DNA from: Candidatus Polarisedimenticolaceae bacterium
Lineage (GTDB): Bacteria > Acidobacteriota > Polarisedimenticolia > Polarisedimenticolales > DASRJG01
Direction of reading: 5' to 3'
Assembly (NCBI GenBank): GCA_036275915.1
Contig: DASUCV010000010.1
Span: 122,535-186,534 of the forward strand
DNA: 64,000 nucleotides
Made by a program: the position numbers and the translations under genes. A model generated the notes under the pieces. That model was not told the origin of the DNA, did no database searches, and saw only the letters and a list, made by a program, of their open reading frames with translations. Numbering within the stretch: the stretch's first letter is position 1; every line of letters begins with the position of its first letter. Of the stretch, positions 34,963 through 44,214 are shown in pieces.

Positions 34963-35028
34963 GTAATTAACAACGTCAAAGCGATTGCTGTAATGATGTA
35001 ACGACTGTAAATTCAATGCGAGGAAGTA

Positions 35029-36465
35029 ATGAAGGAATCCGCGAGACTCGGCGCTCAAATCAGGGCGGTGCGGCGTCAGAACAGCCTGACGCAAGCGAAG
35101 ATGGCGGAGCGCCTCGGAATCTCGGCGAGCTACCTGAATCTCATCGAGCACGGGCGGAGGGCGATGTCGGCCGAGCTGCTCATCAAGCTCGCGCAGACGT
35201 TCTCCGTCGACCTCAAGACCTTGGGCGGCGCCGACCACGAGCGACTGCTCGCGGATCTCCTCGAGGCGTGCGGCGATCCGCTCTTCGATCCTTACGCGCT
35301 CACGCCCGACGACGTCGGCACGCTTGCGGCTCATTCACCCGCCGCCGCACGGGCGATGATCGGTCTCTACCACGCGTTCCGCAGTGCGAAGGAGTCCGCG
35401 CGATCGCTCGCCGAGCGCCTGTCCGAAGGGTCGGAGATCCGGCCGGGGATCGATGCCGACCGGCTGCCTTCCGAAGAGGTGAGCGACTACGTCCAGCGGC
35501 ACGCCAACTACTTCGAGGATCTCGAAGAAGGGGCGATGCGGATCCGGGGCGATGCCGGCCTCGAAGGGGAGGATCTCTACCAGGGCCTCGCGCGCTACCT
35601 GCAAGACCGGCACGGTGTGACGGTCAAGATCGAGAAGGTCGGCGCGATGCGCCGTGCGGTCCGCCGGTTCGATCCGGTGCGCCGCGAACTGCTCCTCTCC
35701 GAGGTCCTGCGGCGCGGCAGCCGGAACTTCCAGCTCGCCTATCAGGTTTCCCTCATGACGCAGCGCCAAGCGATCGAGCGTCTCTCCGCCGACGCGCACC
35801 TCACGACCTCCGACTCCCGCACGCTGGCCCGCGTCACTCTTGCGAACTACTGCGCGGCTGCCGTGCTCATGCCGTACGAGCCGTTCCTCCGGGCCGCGCG
35901 TGAGGAGCGTTACGACTTGGAGCTGCTCGGCCACAGGTTCCGCACGAGCTTCGAGCAAGTGTGCCACCGCCTGACGACGCTCCGGCGGCCCGGGCATGAG
36001 GGCGTGCCGTTCCACCTCGTCCGTGTCGACGCCGCCGGAAACATCTCGAAGCGCTTCTCGGCGTCCGGCGTCCGTATCGCGCGCTTCTCGGGGGCCTGCC
36101 CCCGCTGGATCCTCCACAGCGCCTTCCTGACCCCGGGGATGTTCCGGCGTCAGGTCTCCCGAATGCCCGACGGCACGCACACCTTCGCGATCGCGCGGAC
36201 GATCGAGAAGGAGGGTTCGGGCTTCCACGGCCCGCATGCGGCGCATGCGATCGAGCTGGGCTGTCCGGTCGCTTACGCCCGCGAGCTCGTTTACTCGGAC
36301 GGGGTCGATCTCGATAACGTCGCCGCCGCCGTGCCGGTCGGGGTCACCTGCCGGCTTTGCGAGCGCATGGACTGCGAGCAGCGGGTCTTCCCGTCGCTCC
36401 AGAATCCCATGCACATCGATGAGCACGTTCGCGGGATCTCGTTCTACGCTCCCGTGCACGATTGA
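35029..36465 (+). CDS. XRE-family regulator of the RamB/ScfR type
   Basis: A 478-residue regulator. The helix-turn-helix is at about 8-62 ([25 protein letters not shown]). An ImmA/IrrE-like domain follows, then a C-terminal domain ending with a cysteine cluster ([14 protein letters not shown]) typical of short-chain-acyl-responsive regulators such as RamB. Known relatives control isocitrate lyase, malate synthase or propionate genes in response to acyl-CoA state. Divergence from aceBA makes that operon the probable target. GAGGAAG precedes the ATG. Confidence 0.9.
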   Translation: MKESARLGAQIRAVRRQNSLTQAKMAERLGISASYLNLIEHGRRAMSAELLIKLAQTFSVDLKTLGGADHERLLADLLEACGDPLFDPYALTPDDVGTLAAHSPAAARAMIGLYHAFRSAKESARSLAERLSEGSEIRPGIDADRLPSEEVSDYVQRHANYFEDLEEGAMRIRGDAGLEGEDLYQGLARYLQDRHGVTVKIEKVGAMRRAVRRFDPVRRELLLSEVLRRGSRNFQLAYQVSLMTQRQAIERLSADAHLTTSDSRTLARVTLANYCAAAVLMPYEPFLRAAREERYDLELLGHRFRTSFEQVCHRLTTLRRPGHEGVPFHLVRVDAAGNISKRFSASGVRIARFSGACPRWILHSAFLTPGMFRRQVSRMPDGTHTFAIARTIEKEGSGFHGPHAAHAIELGCPVAYARELVYSDGVDLDNVAAAVPVGVTCRLCERMDCEQRVFPSLQNPMHIDEHVRGISFYAPVHD

Positions 36466-36476
36466 CGGAGACACAC

Positions 36477-37589
36477 ATGCCGCGTCTCACCCTCGCGCTC
36501 ACGCTCGGACTCGTCCTCGGCGCCTGCAGCACGGCCGATTCCGGGACGAAGCCCTCACCGCCGGCCGGAACGCAGACCGCGATCGTCGCGGGAGGCTGCT
36601 TCTGGTGCATCGAATCGGCGTTCGACGACGTCCCGGGCGTCGTCTCGGCGACGTCCGGCTACACCGGCGGTCACGTGCCGAACCCCACCTACGAGCAGGT
36701 CAGCAGCCATGAGACCGGCCACTACGAGGCGGTCGAGGTGAAGTTCGACCCCAGGAAGATCACCTACGCGCAGGTCCTGGACATCTTCTGGCGCCACATC
36801 GATCCCACCGACCCGGAAGGACAGTTCGCGGACCGCGGCTCCAACTACCGCACCGCGATCTTTGTCGGAGACGCCGGTCAGCGGGCGATCGCGGAAGCGT
36901 CGAAGAAGGCCGTCGAAGATTCGCACTGGTTCGACAAGCCGATCGTGACCCAGATCCTCCCTGCCGGACCGTTCTACCCGGCCGAGGAGCCGCACCAGAA
37001 GTACTGCAAGAAGCACCCCGAGTCGTTCCACGCCTATGAAGAGGGGTCCGGTCGCGGCCCGTACATCGAGAAGACCTGGAAGGGAAAGCCGGCGATCGCT
37101 CCACCTCAAGCGAAACCGCAGGCGTACACGAAGCCGTCCGACGACGAGATCAAGAAGCGACTGACGCCGCTCCAGTACGAGGTGACGCAGCACGGGGCCA
37201 CCGAGATGGCGTTCCACAACGAGTTCTGGAACAACCATGACGCCGGGATCTACGTCGACGTCGTCTCCGGCGAGCCGCTCTTCAGCTCGAAGGACAAGTT
37301 CGACAGCGGGACCGGCTGGCCCAGCTTCACGAAGCCGCTCGCCCCGGCGAACGTGCTCGAGCAGGACGCGACGGGCCTCAAGACCGCGGGGTACGTCGAG
37401 GTCCACAGCAAGAACGCGGGGAGCCATCTCGGCCACGTGTTCGACGACGGGCCGCAGCCGACGGGCCTGCGCTACTGCATCGACAGCGCCTCGCTGCGTT
37501 TCATCCCCGCGGCGAAGCTCCAGGCGGAAGGCTACGGCGAGTTTGCGGCCCAGTTCGCGCCCGACCAAAGGACCCCGAAAGCTCCGTAG
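36477..37589 (+). CDS. Peptide methionine sulfoxide reductase MsrA-MsrB fusion, lipoprotein
   Basis: A 370-residue fusion that repairs both R and S forms of methionine sulfoxide. The ATG at 36477 starts a lipoprotein signal with lipobox LGAC (C17), so it acts in the cell envelope. MsrA has the nucleophile in GGCFWC (C41). MsrB follows from about residue 215 with [10 protein letters not shown] and the catalytic Cys in [10 protein letters not shown]. It lacks the zinc CxxC pairs, as in PilB-type MsrAB. The thioredoxin-like module of PilB is absent, so another reductant is needed. Confidence 0.94.
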   Translation: MPRLTLALTLGLVLGACSTADSGTKPSPPAGTQTAIVAGGCFWCIESAFDDVPGVVSATSGYTGGHVPNPTYEQVSSHETGHYEAVEVKFDPRKITYAQVLDIFWRHIDPTDPEGQFADRGSNYRTAIFVGDAGQRAIAEASKKAVEDSHWFDKPIVTQILPAGPFYPAEEPHQKYCKKHPESFHAYEEGSGRGPYIEKTWKGKPAIAPPQAKPQAYTKPSDDEIKKRLTPLQYEVTQHGATEMAFHNEFWNNHDAGIYVDVVSGEPLFSSKDKFDSGTGWPSFTKPLAPANVLEQDATGLKTAGYVEVHSKNAGSHLGHVFDDGPQPTGLRYCIDSASLRFIPAAKLQAEGYGEFAAQFAPDQRTPKAP

Positions 37590-37632
37590 TTAGAGCTCCG
37601 ACTCGTGCTCCCATGGGCTCGAAGGAGCCCCC

Positions 37633-38622
37633 ATGTCGACGCGCGAGGAGGTCGCCGAACGCTACCTCACGGTGAGCCACGCCGTTCCCCCGATCGAGTG
37701 GCCGGTCTACGTCGAGGACGTCGGTGCGATCCTCGATCTGAAGCGGCGCCGCTCCGCGAAGATCCTCGCGCACAACTACCAGGATCCCGTGATCTACCAC
37801 GGCCTTGCCGACGCGACCGGCGACTCCCTCGCGTTCGCCGAGCGCGCACGCGCGCTCGAATCGGAAGTCCTCGTGGTTTGCGGCGTCTCGTTCATGGCCG
37901 AGACCGTCAAGCTCCTGAACCCGCATCGCACGATCCTGATCCCCGAACCCGATGCGGGCTGCTCGCTGGCCGAATCGATCACTCCCGAGGACGTCCGCCG
38001 TCTTCGGTCGCAATGGCCCGGTGTCCCCGCGGTCTGCTACGTCAACACGTCGGCCGCCGTGAAGGCGGAGTGCGACGTGTGCTGCACCTCGGCGAACGCG
38101 GTCGAGGTCGCGCGGTCGTTCGGATCGCAACGCGTGCTGTTCCTTCCGGACCGGCATCTCGCCCGCTACGTCGCGGCGGAGACCGGGCTCGACGTCATTC
38201 CCTACGACGGGAGCTGCGAGGTTCACGAGCGCTTCACCGCGGAGGACATCCGCGAGCTCCGTGAGTTCTTCCCGGACGTCGTCGTCCTGGCGCATCCCGA
38301 GTGCGTGACGGAGGTGCTCGCGGAGGCCGACTACGTCGGATCGACCTCCGGGATGATCCGTAGGCTGCGGGCCCGCCCTCCGGCCTGCGCGGCCCTCATC
38401 ACCGAGTGCACGATGAGCGCCAACGTCGCCGCCGAGCTTCCCGGAATCAAGCTCGTCCGCCCCTGCAACATCTGTCCGCACATGCATCGCACCACGGTCG
38501 CGTCGGTGAGGCGCTCCCTCGAGACGATGACCCACGAGATCGTCATCGACCCCGAGGTGGCGCGGCGGGCGCGACGCTCGATCGAGCGGATGCTCGAGAT
38601 CGGGCGCGGCCGAACGGGATGA
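37633..38622 (+). CDS. nadA: Quinolinate synthase
   Basis: A 329-residue [4Fe-4S] enzyme that condenses iminoaspartate with dihydroxyacetone phosphate to quinolinate, in NAD synthesis. Signatures: ILAHNYQDP, VVCGVSFMAET, CYVNTSAAVKAECDVCCTSAN, LAHPECVTEV and RPCNICPHMHR, whose cysteines include the three cluster ligands. Its stop overlaps the start of nadB (ATGA), so the two subunits of the quinolinate system are coupled. nadC is not in the window. Confidence 0.96.
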   Translation: MSTREEVAERYLTVSHAVPPIEWPVYVEDVGAILDLKRRRSAKILAHNYQDPVIYHGLADATGDSLAFAERARALESEVLVVCGVSFMAETVKLLNPHRTILIPEPDAGCSLAESITPEDVRRLRSQWPGVPAVCYVNTSAAVKAECDVCCTSANAVEVARSFGSQRVLFLPDRHLARYVAAETGLDVIPYDGSCEVHERFTAEDIRELREFFPDVVVLAHPECVTEVLAEADYVGSTSGMIRRLRARPPACAALITECTMSANVAAELPGIKLVRPCNICPHMHRTTVASVRRSLETMTHEIVIDPEVARRARRSIERMLEIGRGRTG

Positions 38623-40157
38623 GCCGGGCCGACGTCGTGGTCGTCGGGTCGGGCGCGTCGGGCATGACCGCGGCGCTGGCGCTCGCGCCGCTCACCGTCG
38701 CTCTCGTCACGAAGACCCCCACCCTCTGCGGCGGCGCGAGCCCAATGGCGATGGGGGGGATCGCCGCCGCGGTCGGGCCGGACGACGATCCGTTCCACCA
38801 CGGTGCCGACACCATCGCGGCGGCGGCCGGTCTCGCCGATCCCGAAGCGGTCAAGGCGCTCGTCCATGACGGGCCGAAGGCCATTGCGCGGCTCGTCCTC
38901 GAGGGGACGCGCTTCGACCGGGGGAAGGACGGACATCTCGCTCTGGGACGCGAAGCGGCGCACAGCCGGTCGCGCATCGTGCGCGCCGGTGGCGACGGGA
39001 CCGGGGCGGAGGTGGTGCGAGCGCTCGCGGCGGCCGTCCTGAGCTCTCCTCGCATCGATGTGCGTGCCGGGCTGTTCACGGAAGACCTCGTGTGCGAAGG
39101 GGGACAGACGCGCGGGATCCGGACCAGGGATGCGCGCGGCGTCGCGGCGACGCACCCGGCGGATGCGATCGTGCTCGCGACGGGAGGCATCGGACGCATC
39201 TTCGCCGAGACGACGAACCCGGTCGCGGCGACCGGAGACGGCCTGGCGATCGCCGCACGCGCGGGGGCGAAGCTCGCCGACCTCGAGTTCGTCCAGTTCC
39301 ATCCGACGGCGCTCGCCGTCGCTTCCGATCCGATGCCTCTCGTGACCGAAGCGATCCGCGGCGCCGGGGCGGTGCTCGTCGACGAGCGCGGCAGGGTCAT
39401 GACGATCGACGGTTGGCAGCGGGCCGAGCTGGCGCCGCGCGACGTCCTGGCGTGGGAGATTTCCCTCCGGCTCGCACGCGGCGAGCGGATCGCGCTCGAC
39501 GCCCGCTCGCTCGGGGCCGAGCGGCTGGGGCGTGAGTTCCCTGCGGTGCTCCGCGCGTGCCGCGCCGCAGGCTACGATCCGTGCCGCGACCCGATTCCCG
39601 TCGCTCCGGCGGCGCACTACCACGTGGGCGGCGTCGCCGTGGATCTCCGGGGGCGCACGTCGGTCGAGGGCGTCTGGGCGTGCGGCGAGGTCGCGTGCAC
39701 CGGCGCTCACGGCGCGAACCGGCTGGCCAGCAACTCCCTCCTCGAGGCGCTCGTCTTCGGCGCTCGAGCGGCGGAGGACATCCGTCGCAGGCTCGGCCGC
39801 TCGTCGGTGAGATCATTCGGAGCGAGCGGCGGCGCCGCCTTCGGCGAGCCGGTGGGCCGGCCGTCCCCGCGCTGGGAGCGCCGCCTTCGTGCCGCCACGA
39901 GCCGCGGTCTCGGCATCGTGCGGGACGGCGACGGGATCCGCGCGGCGCTCGCGGACTTCGACGCGCTGTCCCCCGAAGCCGGCGACGGCGAGGCACGCAA
40001 CATGGTCCTCGTAGGCCGTCTCGTGGCGGCCGCCGCGCTGGTCCGCGCAGAGAGCCGCGGCGCGCATCGGCGCCGCGACTTGCCGGACCGCGACGCGCGC
40101 TTCACCTCGCGCCTGGCGCGAACGGCCGAGGAGCTGCTCGCAGGCGCCCTCGTCTAG
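38619..40157 (+). CDS. nadB: L-aspartate oxidase
   Basis: A 512-residue FAD enzyme oxidising aspartate to iminoaspartate for NadA. FAD-binding VVVGSGASGMTAALAL, GGASPMAMGGIAAAVG, and VQFHPTALA are characteristic, as is YHVGGVAVDLRGRTSVEGVWACGE near the active site (split across 39618-39690) and NRLASNSLLEALVFG. The ATG overlaps the nadA stop. The C-terminal helical domain is somewhat shorter than in Escherichia coli. Confidence 0.95.
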   Translation: MSRADVVVVGSGASGMTAALALAPLTVALVTKTPTLCGGASPMAMGGIAAAVGPDDDPFHHGADTIAAAAGLADPEAVKALVHDGPKAIARLVLEGTRFDRGKDGHLALGREAAHSRSRIVRAGGDGTGAEVVRALAAAVLSSPRIDVRAGLFTEDLVCEGGQTRGIRTRDARGVAATHPADAIVLATGGIGRIFAETTNPVAATGDGLAIAARAGAKLADLEFVQFHPTALAVASDPMPLVTEAIRGAGAVLVDERGRVMTIDGWQRAELAPRDVLAWEISLRLARGERIALDARSLGAERLGREFPAVLRACRAAGYDPCRDPIPVAPAAHYHVGGVAVDLRGRTSVEGVWACGEVACTGAHGANRLASNSLLEALVFGARAAEDIRRRLGRSSVRSFGASGGAAFGEPVGRPSPRWERRLRAATSRGLGIVRDGDGIRAALADFDALSPEAGDGEARNMVLVGRLVAAAALVRAESRGAHRRRDLPDRDARFTSRLARTAEELLAGALV

Positions 40158-40577
40158 CGCTCGCTCGAGAAACCGCGCTCCATCCTCGGCGTCCTCACGA
40201 TCCCTGCCTTCTATCTGTAAGAGATCGATTCCATCCATTGACTTGGAGAATCCGGTTCCTTGGAGCCGGATTCCATGGATACCCCCATAGAGTTGATAGG
40301 GTTATGGGTGGCCTCCGCCGAGAGTTATGGCGAACTGTTTGTAGCGGTGAGACTTAGCCATTTCTTATAAAGATTGCTGCCGTAGGGCATACCTCTTGCT
40401 GAGTCTTTGCCGCGAACAGGGAGTTCCAACAGCCTGGGGGAATCAGGGAGAAGTCGAGAGCGACGCCGGAGCCGGGGATAGTCCCCGAGCCCCGGACCCC
40501 CACGGGGGGGCGCAACGGTGCACCACGGCCGGCGACCCCTTGCGACGGTGTCGAGCTCGCGTGTCGGGAGGCAGGGA
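40158..40577. other. 420-nt intergenic region: nadB 3' end and porin leader
   Basis: No gene is visible. Base composition is less GC-rich than the flanks between about 40200 and 40420. An inverted repeat lies near the left end (see separate entry). Smaller stems include CCCATAG/TTATGGG (about 40285-40308) and CGGGGA-TAG-TCCCCG (40473-40487). TATAAA at about 40375 could be part of a promoter. A good Shine-Dalgarno (GGGAGGCAGGGA) precedes the porin ATG. A structured 5' leader is possible but no known riboswitch class fits. Confidence 0.45.
40233..40280. repeat. Inverted repeat after nadB
   Basis: Arms AATCCGGTTC (from 40249) and GAGCCGGATT (to 40272) pair with one G-T wobble and a tight loop; outer arms ATCCAT (40233-40238) and ATGGAT (40275-40280) extend the structure. 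There is no T-run, so an intrinsic terminator is uncertain; it could be a rho-linked 3' hairpin or an operator. Confidence 0.4.
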
Positions 40578-41918
40578 ATGAAGAAGGTCTTGTGGACGGT
40601 CTTCGTCGCCGTCGTGGCCGGAGCGATGCTCGTGCCGGCGTACGCGGCCGACGCGGACAACACCTTCACCTTCAACGGTGAAGTGCGCGCGCGGTACGAG
40701 TACCTCAACAACTATCTCGATCAGCTGGACAGCCATAGCTCGGGTGACGCGAACGACGACGGGTTCTCGATGGGCCCCTATCGCGTCATGTTGGGCATCA
40801 CCGGCACCTTCGCGAAGAACATCACCGCGCATGCCGATCTCCAGTACGTCGGCATGTTCGGCGATGAGCTCAACCCGCAGAAGGACATTTTCCCGCCGGT
40901 CGGCCAGTTCTTCACGCCCTACCAATTCAACACGCAGGGCGTCCAGCTCTACACCGGATGGTTCGAAGCCTCGAAGCTCTGGGGCAGCGACGTCAGCATC
41001 CGCGTCGGCCGCCAGGAGCACACCTACGGAACCGAGCTCCTCATGGGCGACAACGACTACTACGCCGGCCTGTCGTTCGACGGCGCCCGCGTGATGTGGA
41101 ACCACGGCCACAGCGACCTCAACGTCTTCTATTACAAGATCGCCGAGGAGAACGGCCTCCCGATCCCCGGCACGGGTGCCGGCGCGAATGACAGCGACCT
41201 CTTCGGCGCCACCTACGACTGGAACTTCAACAACGGTTGGGGAACGGTCGGCGGCTACTTCCTCGTCGGCCAGGACCTCGGCGGGGCGGGCCCGGTCTTC
41301 GTTGCGGACTCCAGCGTCGAGACGTACGGCGTCCGCTGGAACCGTCCGATGATGAACGGCGACAAGCTCAACATGTTCGACTGGGACGTCGAGTACGCGA
41401 TGCAGAGCGGCGACGAGGGAGCACCCGCCCCCCCCAACCCGAGCATCAAGCTCGGCGGTTGGATCGGTGAAGGCTGGTTCGGGTTCAACTACAAGGTCGG
41501 CGATTCGCACGGCCGCGTGCACATCGGCACCCTCATGACCTCGGGCGACAAGGTCAGCACGACCAAGAACGAGGCGTTCATCCCGCTCTATGGCGACTTC
41601 CACGCCAACAACCGGTTCGGCGATCTCGACTGGATCGACATGTTCGGCTCGGCGAACATCACCGACTACAACGTCGGCTACGATCACTGGTTCGGCACGG
41701 CCCACCACGTGATGGCGGCCTACCACAAGTTCAAGGAGACGGAGTCGAACGGTGCGCCGTCCGACGATCTCGGCGACGAGATCGACGTCTCCTACGACTA
41801 CATGTACTCCAAGAACCTCTCGATCCAGGTGCTGGTCGGCCAGGCCAGCCCCGGGAACGCGTTCGTCAATACGGACTCCGTGCAGCGCGTCGCGGTTCAG
41901 GCGATGCTCCACTGGTAG
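40578..41918 (+). CDS. Alginate-export-type outer-membrane porin
   Basis: A 446-residue exported beta-barrel. A signal peptide ends at AYA (residue 23). Many alternating aromatic/Gly strands follow (VRARYEYLNNY, VSIRVGRQEHTYGTELLMG, GARVMWNHGHSDLNVFYYK), and the final strand ends in a terminal aromatic residue (QRVAVQAMLHW), the outer-membrane assembly signal. The RVGRQE..YG element is typical of the alginate-export/porin superfamily. The substrate is unknown and no polysaccharide genes surround it. It stands alone between a long leader and a strong terminator. Confidence 0.88.
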   Translation: MKKVLWTVFVAVVAGAMLVPAYAADADNTFTFNGEVRARYEYLNNYLDQLDSHSSGDANDDGFSMGPYRVMLGITGTFAKNITAHADLQYVGMFGDELNPQKDIFPPVGQFFTPYQFNTQGVQLYTGWFEASKLWGSDVSIRVGRQEHTYGTELLMGDNDYYAGLSFDGARVMWNHGHSDLNVFYYKIAEENGLPIPGTGAGANDSDLFGATYDWNFNNGWGTVGGYFLVGQDLGGAGPVFVADSSVETYGVRWNRPMMNGDKLNMFDWDVEYAMQSGDEGAPAPPNPSIKLGGWIGEGWFGFNYKVGDSHGRVHIGTLMTSGDKVSTTKNEAFIPLYGDFHANNRFGDLDWIDMFGSANITDYNVGYDHWFGTAHHVMAAYHKFKETESNGAPSDDLGDEIDVSYDYMYSKNLSIQVLVGQASPGNAFVNTDSVQRVAVQAMLHW

Positions 41919-41942
41919 GCTGACGCTTCATCGGTCGCTTAC

Positions 41943-41970
41943 GAAGCCCCCGCTCCGGCGGGGGCTTCTT
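41943..41970. terminator. Intrinsic terminator between the porin and copA genes
   Basis: A perfect 10-bp stem, GAAGCCCCCG (41943-41952) with CGGGGGCTTC (41959-41968), 6-nt loop, followed by TT-CATTT on the plus strand. It lies 24 nt after the porin stop and 4 nt before the end of the convergent ATPase gene, so it can serve both. Confidence 0.85.
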
Positions 41971-41973
41971 CAT

Positions 41974-44202
41974 TTAGCGGCGCAGGCGAAGACTGTTCAG
42001 CACGACCGAGACGCTCGAGAGCGCCATCGCGGCGGACGCCACCAACGGCGAGAGGAGCCGGCCGGTCCACGGATACAGCGCGCCGGCGGCCAGCGGGATG
42101 CCGAGAACGTTGTAGACGAACGCCCAGCCTAGGTTCTGCCGGATCGTACGCAGGGCGCGGCGCGCAAGCTCCAGCGCCGCCCCGATCGATCGCGGGTCGG
42201 AGCCGACGAGCGTCACGTCCGACGCGGCGATGGCGACGTCGCTTCCGGTTCCGACCGCGATCCCGAGATCGGCGGCCGCCAGCGCCGGGGCGTCGTTGAT
42301 CCCGTCTCCGACCATCGCGACTCTCTTTCCGCTCCTCCGGAGCGTCGCGATCTCGTCCGCCTTCCCTCCGGGCAGAATCTCGGCGAGCACGCGATCGATC
42401 CCGGCCTGCCGCGCGACCGACTCCGCCGTCGCGCGGCGATCGCCTGTGATGAGCACCACCTCGCACCCGAGGCTCTTCAACGCCCGAACCGAGTCCGCCG
42501 TGCCTTCACGGATCGGATCGGCGATGCCCACCATGCCCGCGACCTCTCCGTCGACGGCCACGAAAACCGGCGTCCGCCCGAGCAGCGCCAGTCCGTCGGC
42601 CCGTTCTCGCCAGCTCTCGACCGGCACTCCCGCGTCCTCGAGCCAGCCGGCGCGGCCGGCGAGGACGCGGCGGGCACCGACACGGGCGACGACGCCGGAG
42701 CCGGCGATCGCCTCGAACCCATCGGCGGCCGGGAGAGCGATCCCTCGCGCGGCGGCCTCTCGGACGATCGCTTCGCCGAGCGGGTGTCGCGATCCTCGTT
42801 CCGCAGCGGCCGCAAGCGAAAGGAGCGTGAGCGGGTCGACCCCCGGCGCGGGGACGGCATCGGTCACCGCCGGTCGCCCTACGGTGATGGTGCCGGTCTT
42901 GTCGAAGGCGACCACTTCGATGCGTCCGGCCATCTCGAGCGCCGCGCCCCCCTTGAAGAGGACTCCAATCTCCGCGCCGCGGCCGGTCGCCACGAGGATC
43001 GCGGTCGGAGTCGCGAGCCCCATGGCACAAGGACAGGCGATGATGAGCACCGCGACCGCGTTCACGAGCGCGGCCGTGAGGCGCGTCTCGGCCGGTCCGA
43101 AGACCATCCACGCGACGAACGTGATCGCGGCGATACCGAGCACGACCGGGACGAAGAACGCGCTGACGCGGTCCGCGAGGCGCTGGACAGGCGCCTTCGA
43201 TCCCTGCGCCTCCTCGACCATCCGTACGATCTGCTGGAGCACGGTATCGGCACCGACGCGATCGACCCGGAAGACGAAGGCGCCGCCTCCGTTGACAGTG
43301 CCGCCGAACACCTCCGAGCCCGCGCTCTTCTGGACCGGCCGGCTCTCGCCGGTCAGCATCGACTCATCGACGGTCGACGAGCCGTGGACGAGCGTCCCGT
43401 CGAGCGGAATCGTCTCGCCTTCGCGGACGGCGAGGCGCATCCCCACCGCGACGTCGTCGACGTCGCGCTCGACCTCGCGCCCGTCCTCGACGACCCTCAC
43501 GCTCCGCACCTGGAGCTTGCCGAGCGCACGGACGGCGGCGGAGGTCCGTGCACGTGCTCCGGTCTCGAGCCACTTGCCGAGGAGGACGAGGACCATGATC
43601 CCTGCGGCCGCCTCGAAGTAGACGGGCGGGCCGTGGTGATGCGTCGAGGTCGGTGCGACCGAAGCGGGCGCGATGGTCGCGACGGCGGAATAGACGAACG
43701 CCGCGCCGGTTCCGAGCGCGACGAGCGTGTTCATGTCCGCCGTGCCGTGGCGCAGCGCCGCCCAGGCGCGGCGGTAGTAACCGCCACCGGCGACGCCGAG
43801 CACGATCGCGGTGAGAACGAGCTGCACCGTCTCGGCATGAGGGATCGCCAGCGCGCCGTGGCTCATGCCCAGCACGAGGACGGGAACGCCGAAGCAAGCG
43901 GCGATGATCAGCGACCGCCGAACCTCGTTCCGCTCGGCCAGACGCGCCTTCTCGCCGGCATCGGCGACACCCGGCTCGGGCAGGATGAGCCCGTAGCCGG
44001 CGCGGCGGACCGCTTCCGCGAGCGCGGCAGGCGACGCCGCCTCCGGGTCGACGATGACGGTCGCCTTCTCCGTCGCAAGGTTGACGATCGCCCGCTCGAC
44101 ACCGGGGCTATGAGCGAGGGCGCGCTCGACCGCCGCAACGCACCCGGCGCAGGTCATCCCCGTGACCGGCAGATCGAGCCGTTGCCGTGAGGCCGTGGCC
44201 AC
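41974..44202 (-). CDS. copA: Copper-exporting P1B-type ATPase
   Basis: A 742-residue heavy-metal pump. One N-terminal HMA domain with GMTCAGC (15-21), eight membrane helices, the metal-gate CPC in IACPCAMGLATP (about 390), phosphorylation site DKTGT (about 434), and MVGDGINDAPALA. CPC with NAVAVL and a single HMA fits Cu+ transporters. The His-rich THHHGPP in a loop near residue 187 may help sample metal. The start is GTG. No chaperone or CueR-type regulator is adjacent. Confidence 0.93.
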   Translation of the reverse strand: MATASRQRLDLPVTGMTCAGCVAAVERALAHSPGVERAIVNLATEKATVIVDPEAASPAALAEAVRRAGYGLILPEPGVADAGEKARLAERNEVRRSLIIAACFGVPVLVLGMSHGALAIPHAETVQLVLTAIVLGVAGGGYYRRAWAALRHGTADMNTLVALGTGAAFVYSAVATIAPASVAPTSTHHHGPPVYFEAAAGIMVLVLLGKWLETGARARTSAAVRALGKLQVRSVRVVEDGREVERDVDDVAVGMRLAVREGETIPLDGTLVHGSSTVDESMLTGESRPVQKSAGSEVFGGTVNGGGAFVFRVDRVGADTVLQQIVRMVEEAQGSKAPVQRLADRVSAFFVPVVLGIAAITFVAWMVFGPAETRLTAALVNAVAVLIIACPCAMGLATPTAILVATGRGAEIGVLFKGGAALEMAGRIEVVAFDKTGTITVGRPAVTDAVPAPGVDPLTLLSLAAAAERGSRHPLGEAIVREAAARGIALPAADGFEAIAGSGVVARVGARRVLAGRAGWLEDAGVPVESWRERADGLALLGRTPVFVAVDGEVAGMVGIADPIREGTADSVRALKSLGCEVVLITGDRRATAESVARQAGIDRVLAEILPGGKADEIATLRRSGKRVAMVGDGINDAPALAAADLGIAVGTGSDVAIAASDVTLVGSDPRSIGAALELARRALRTIRQNLGWAFVYNVLGIPLAAGALYPWTGRLLSPLVASAAMALSSVSVVLNSLRLRR

Positions 44203-44214
44203 GAGGCCACTGTA

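Noticed and set aside
37633..40157. A complete de novo NAD operon
   Set aside because: Only nadA and nadB are present; the next gene is a porin after 420 nt, so nadC must be elsewhere.
40443..41912. A 489-codon frame antisense to the porin
   Set aside because: Valine- and acid-rich shadow; the plus strand has signal peptide, barrel strands and terminal aromatic residue.
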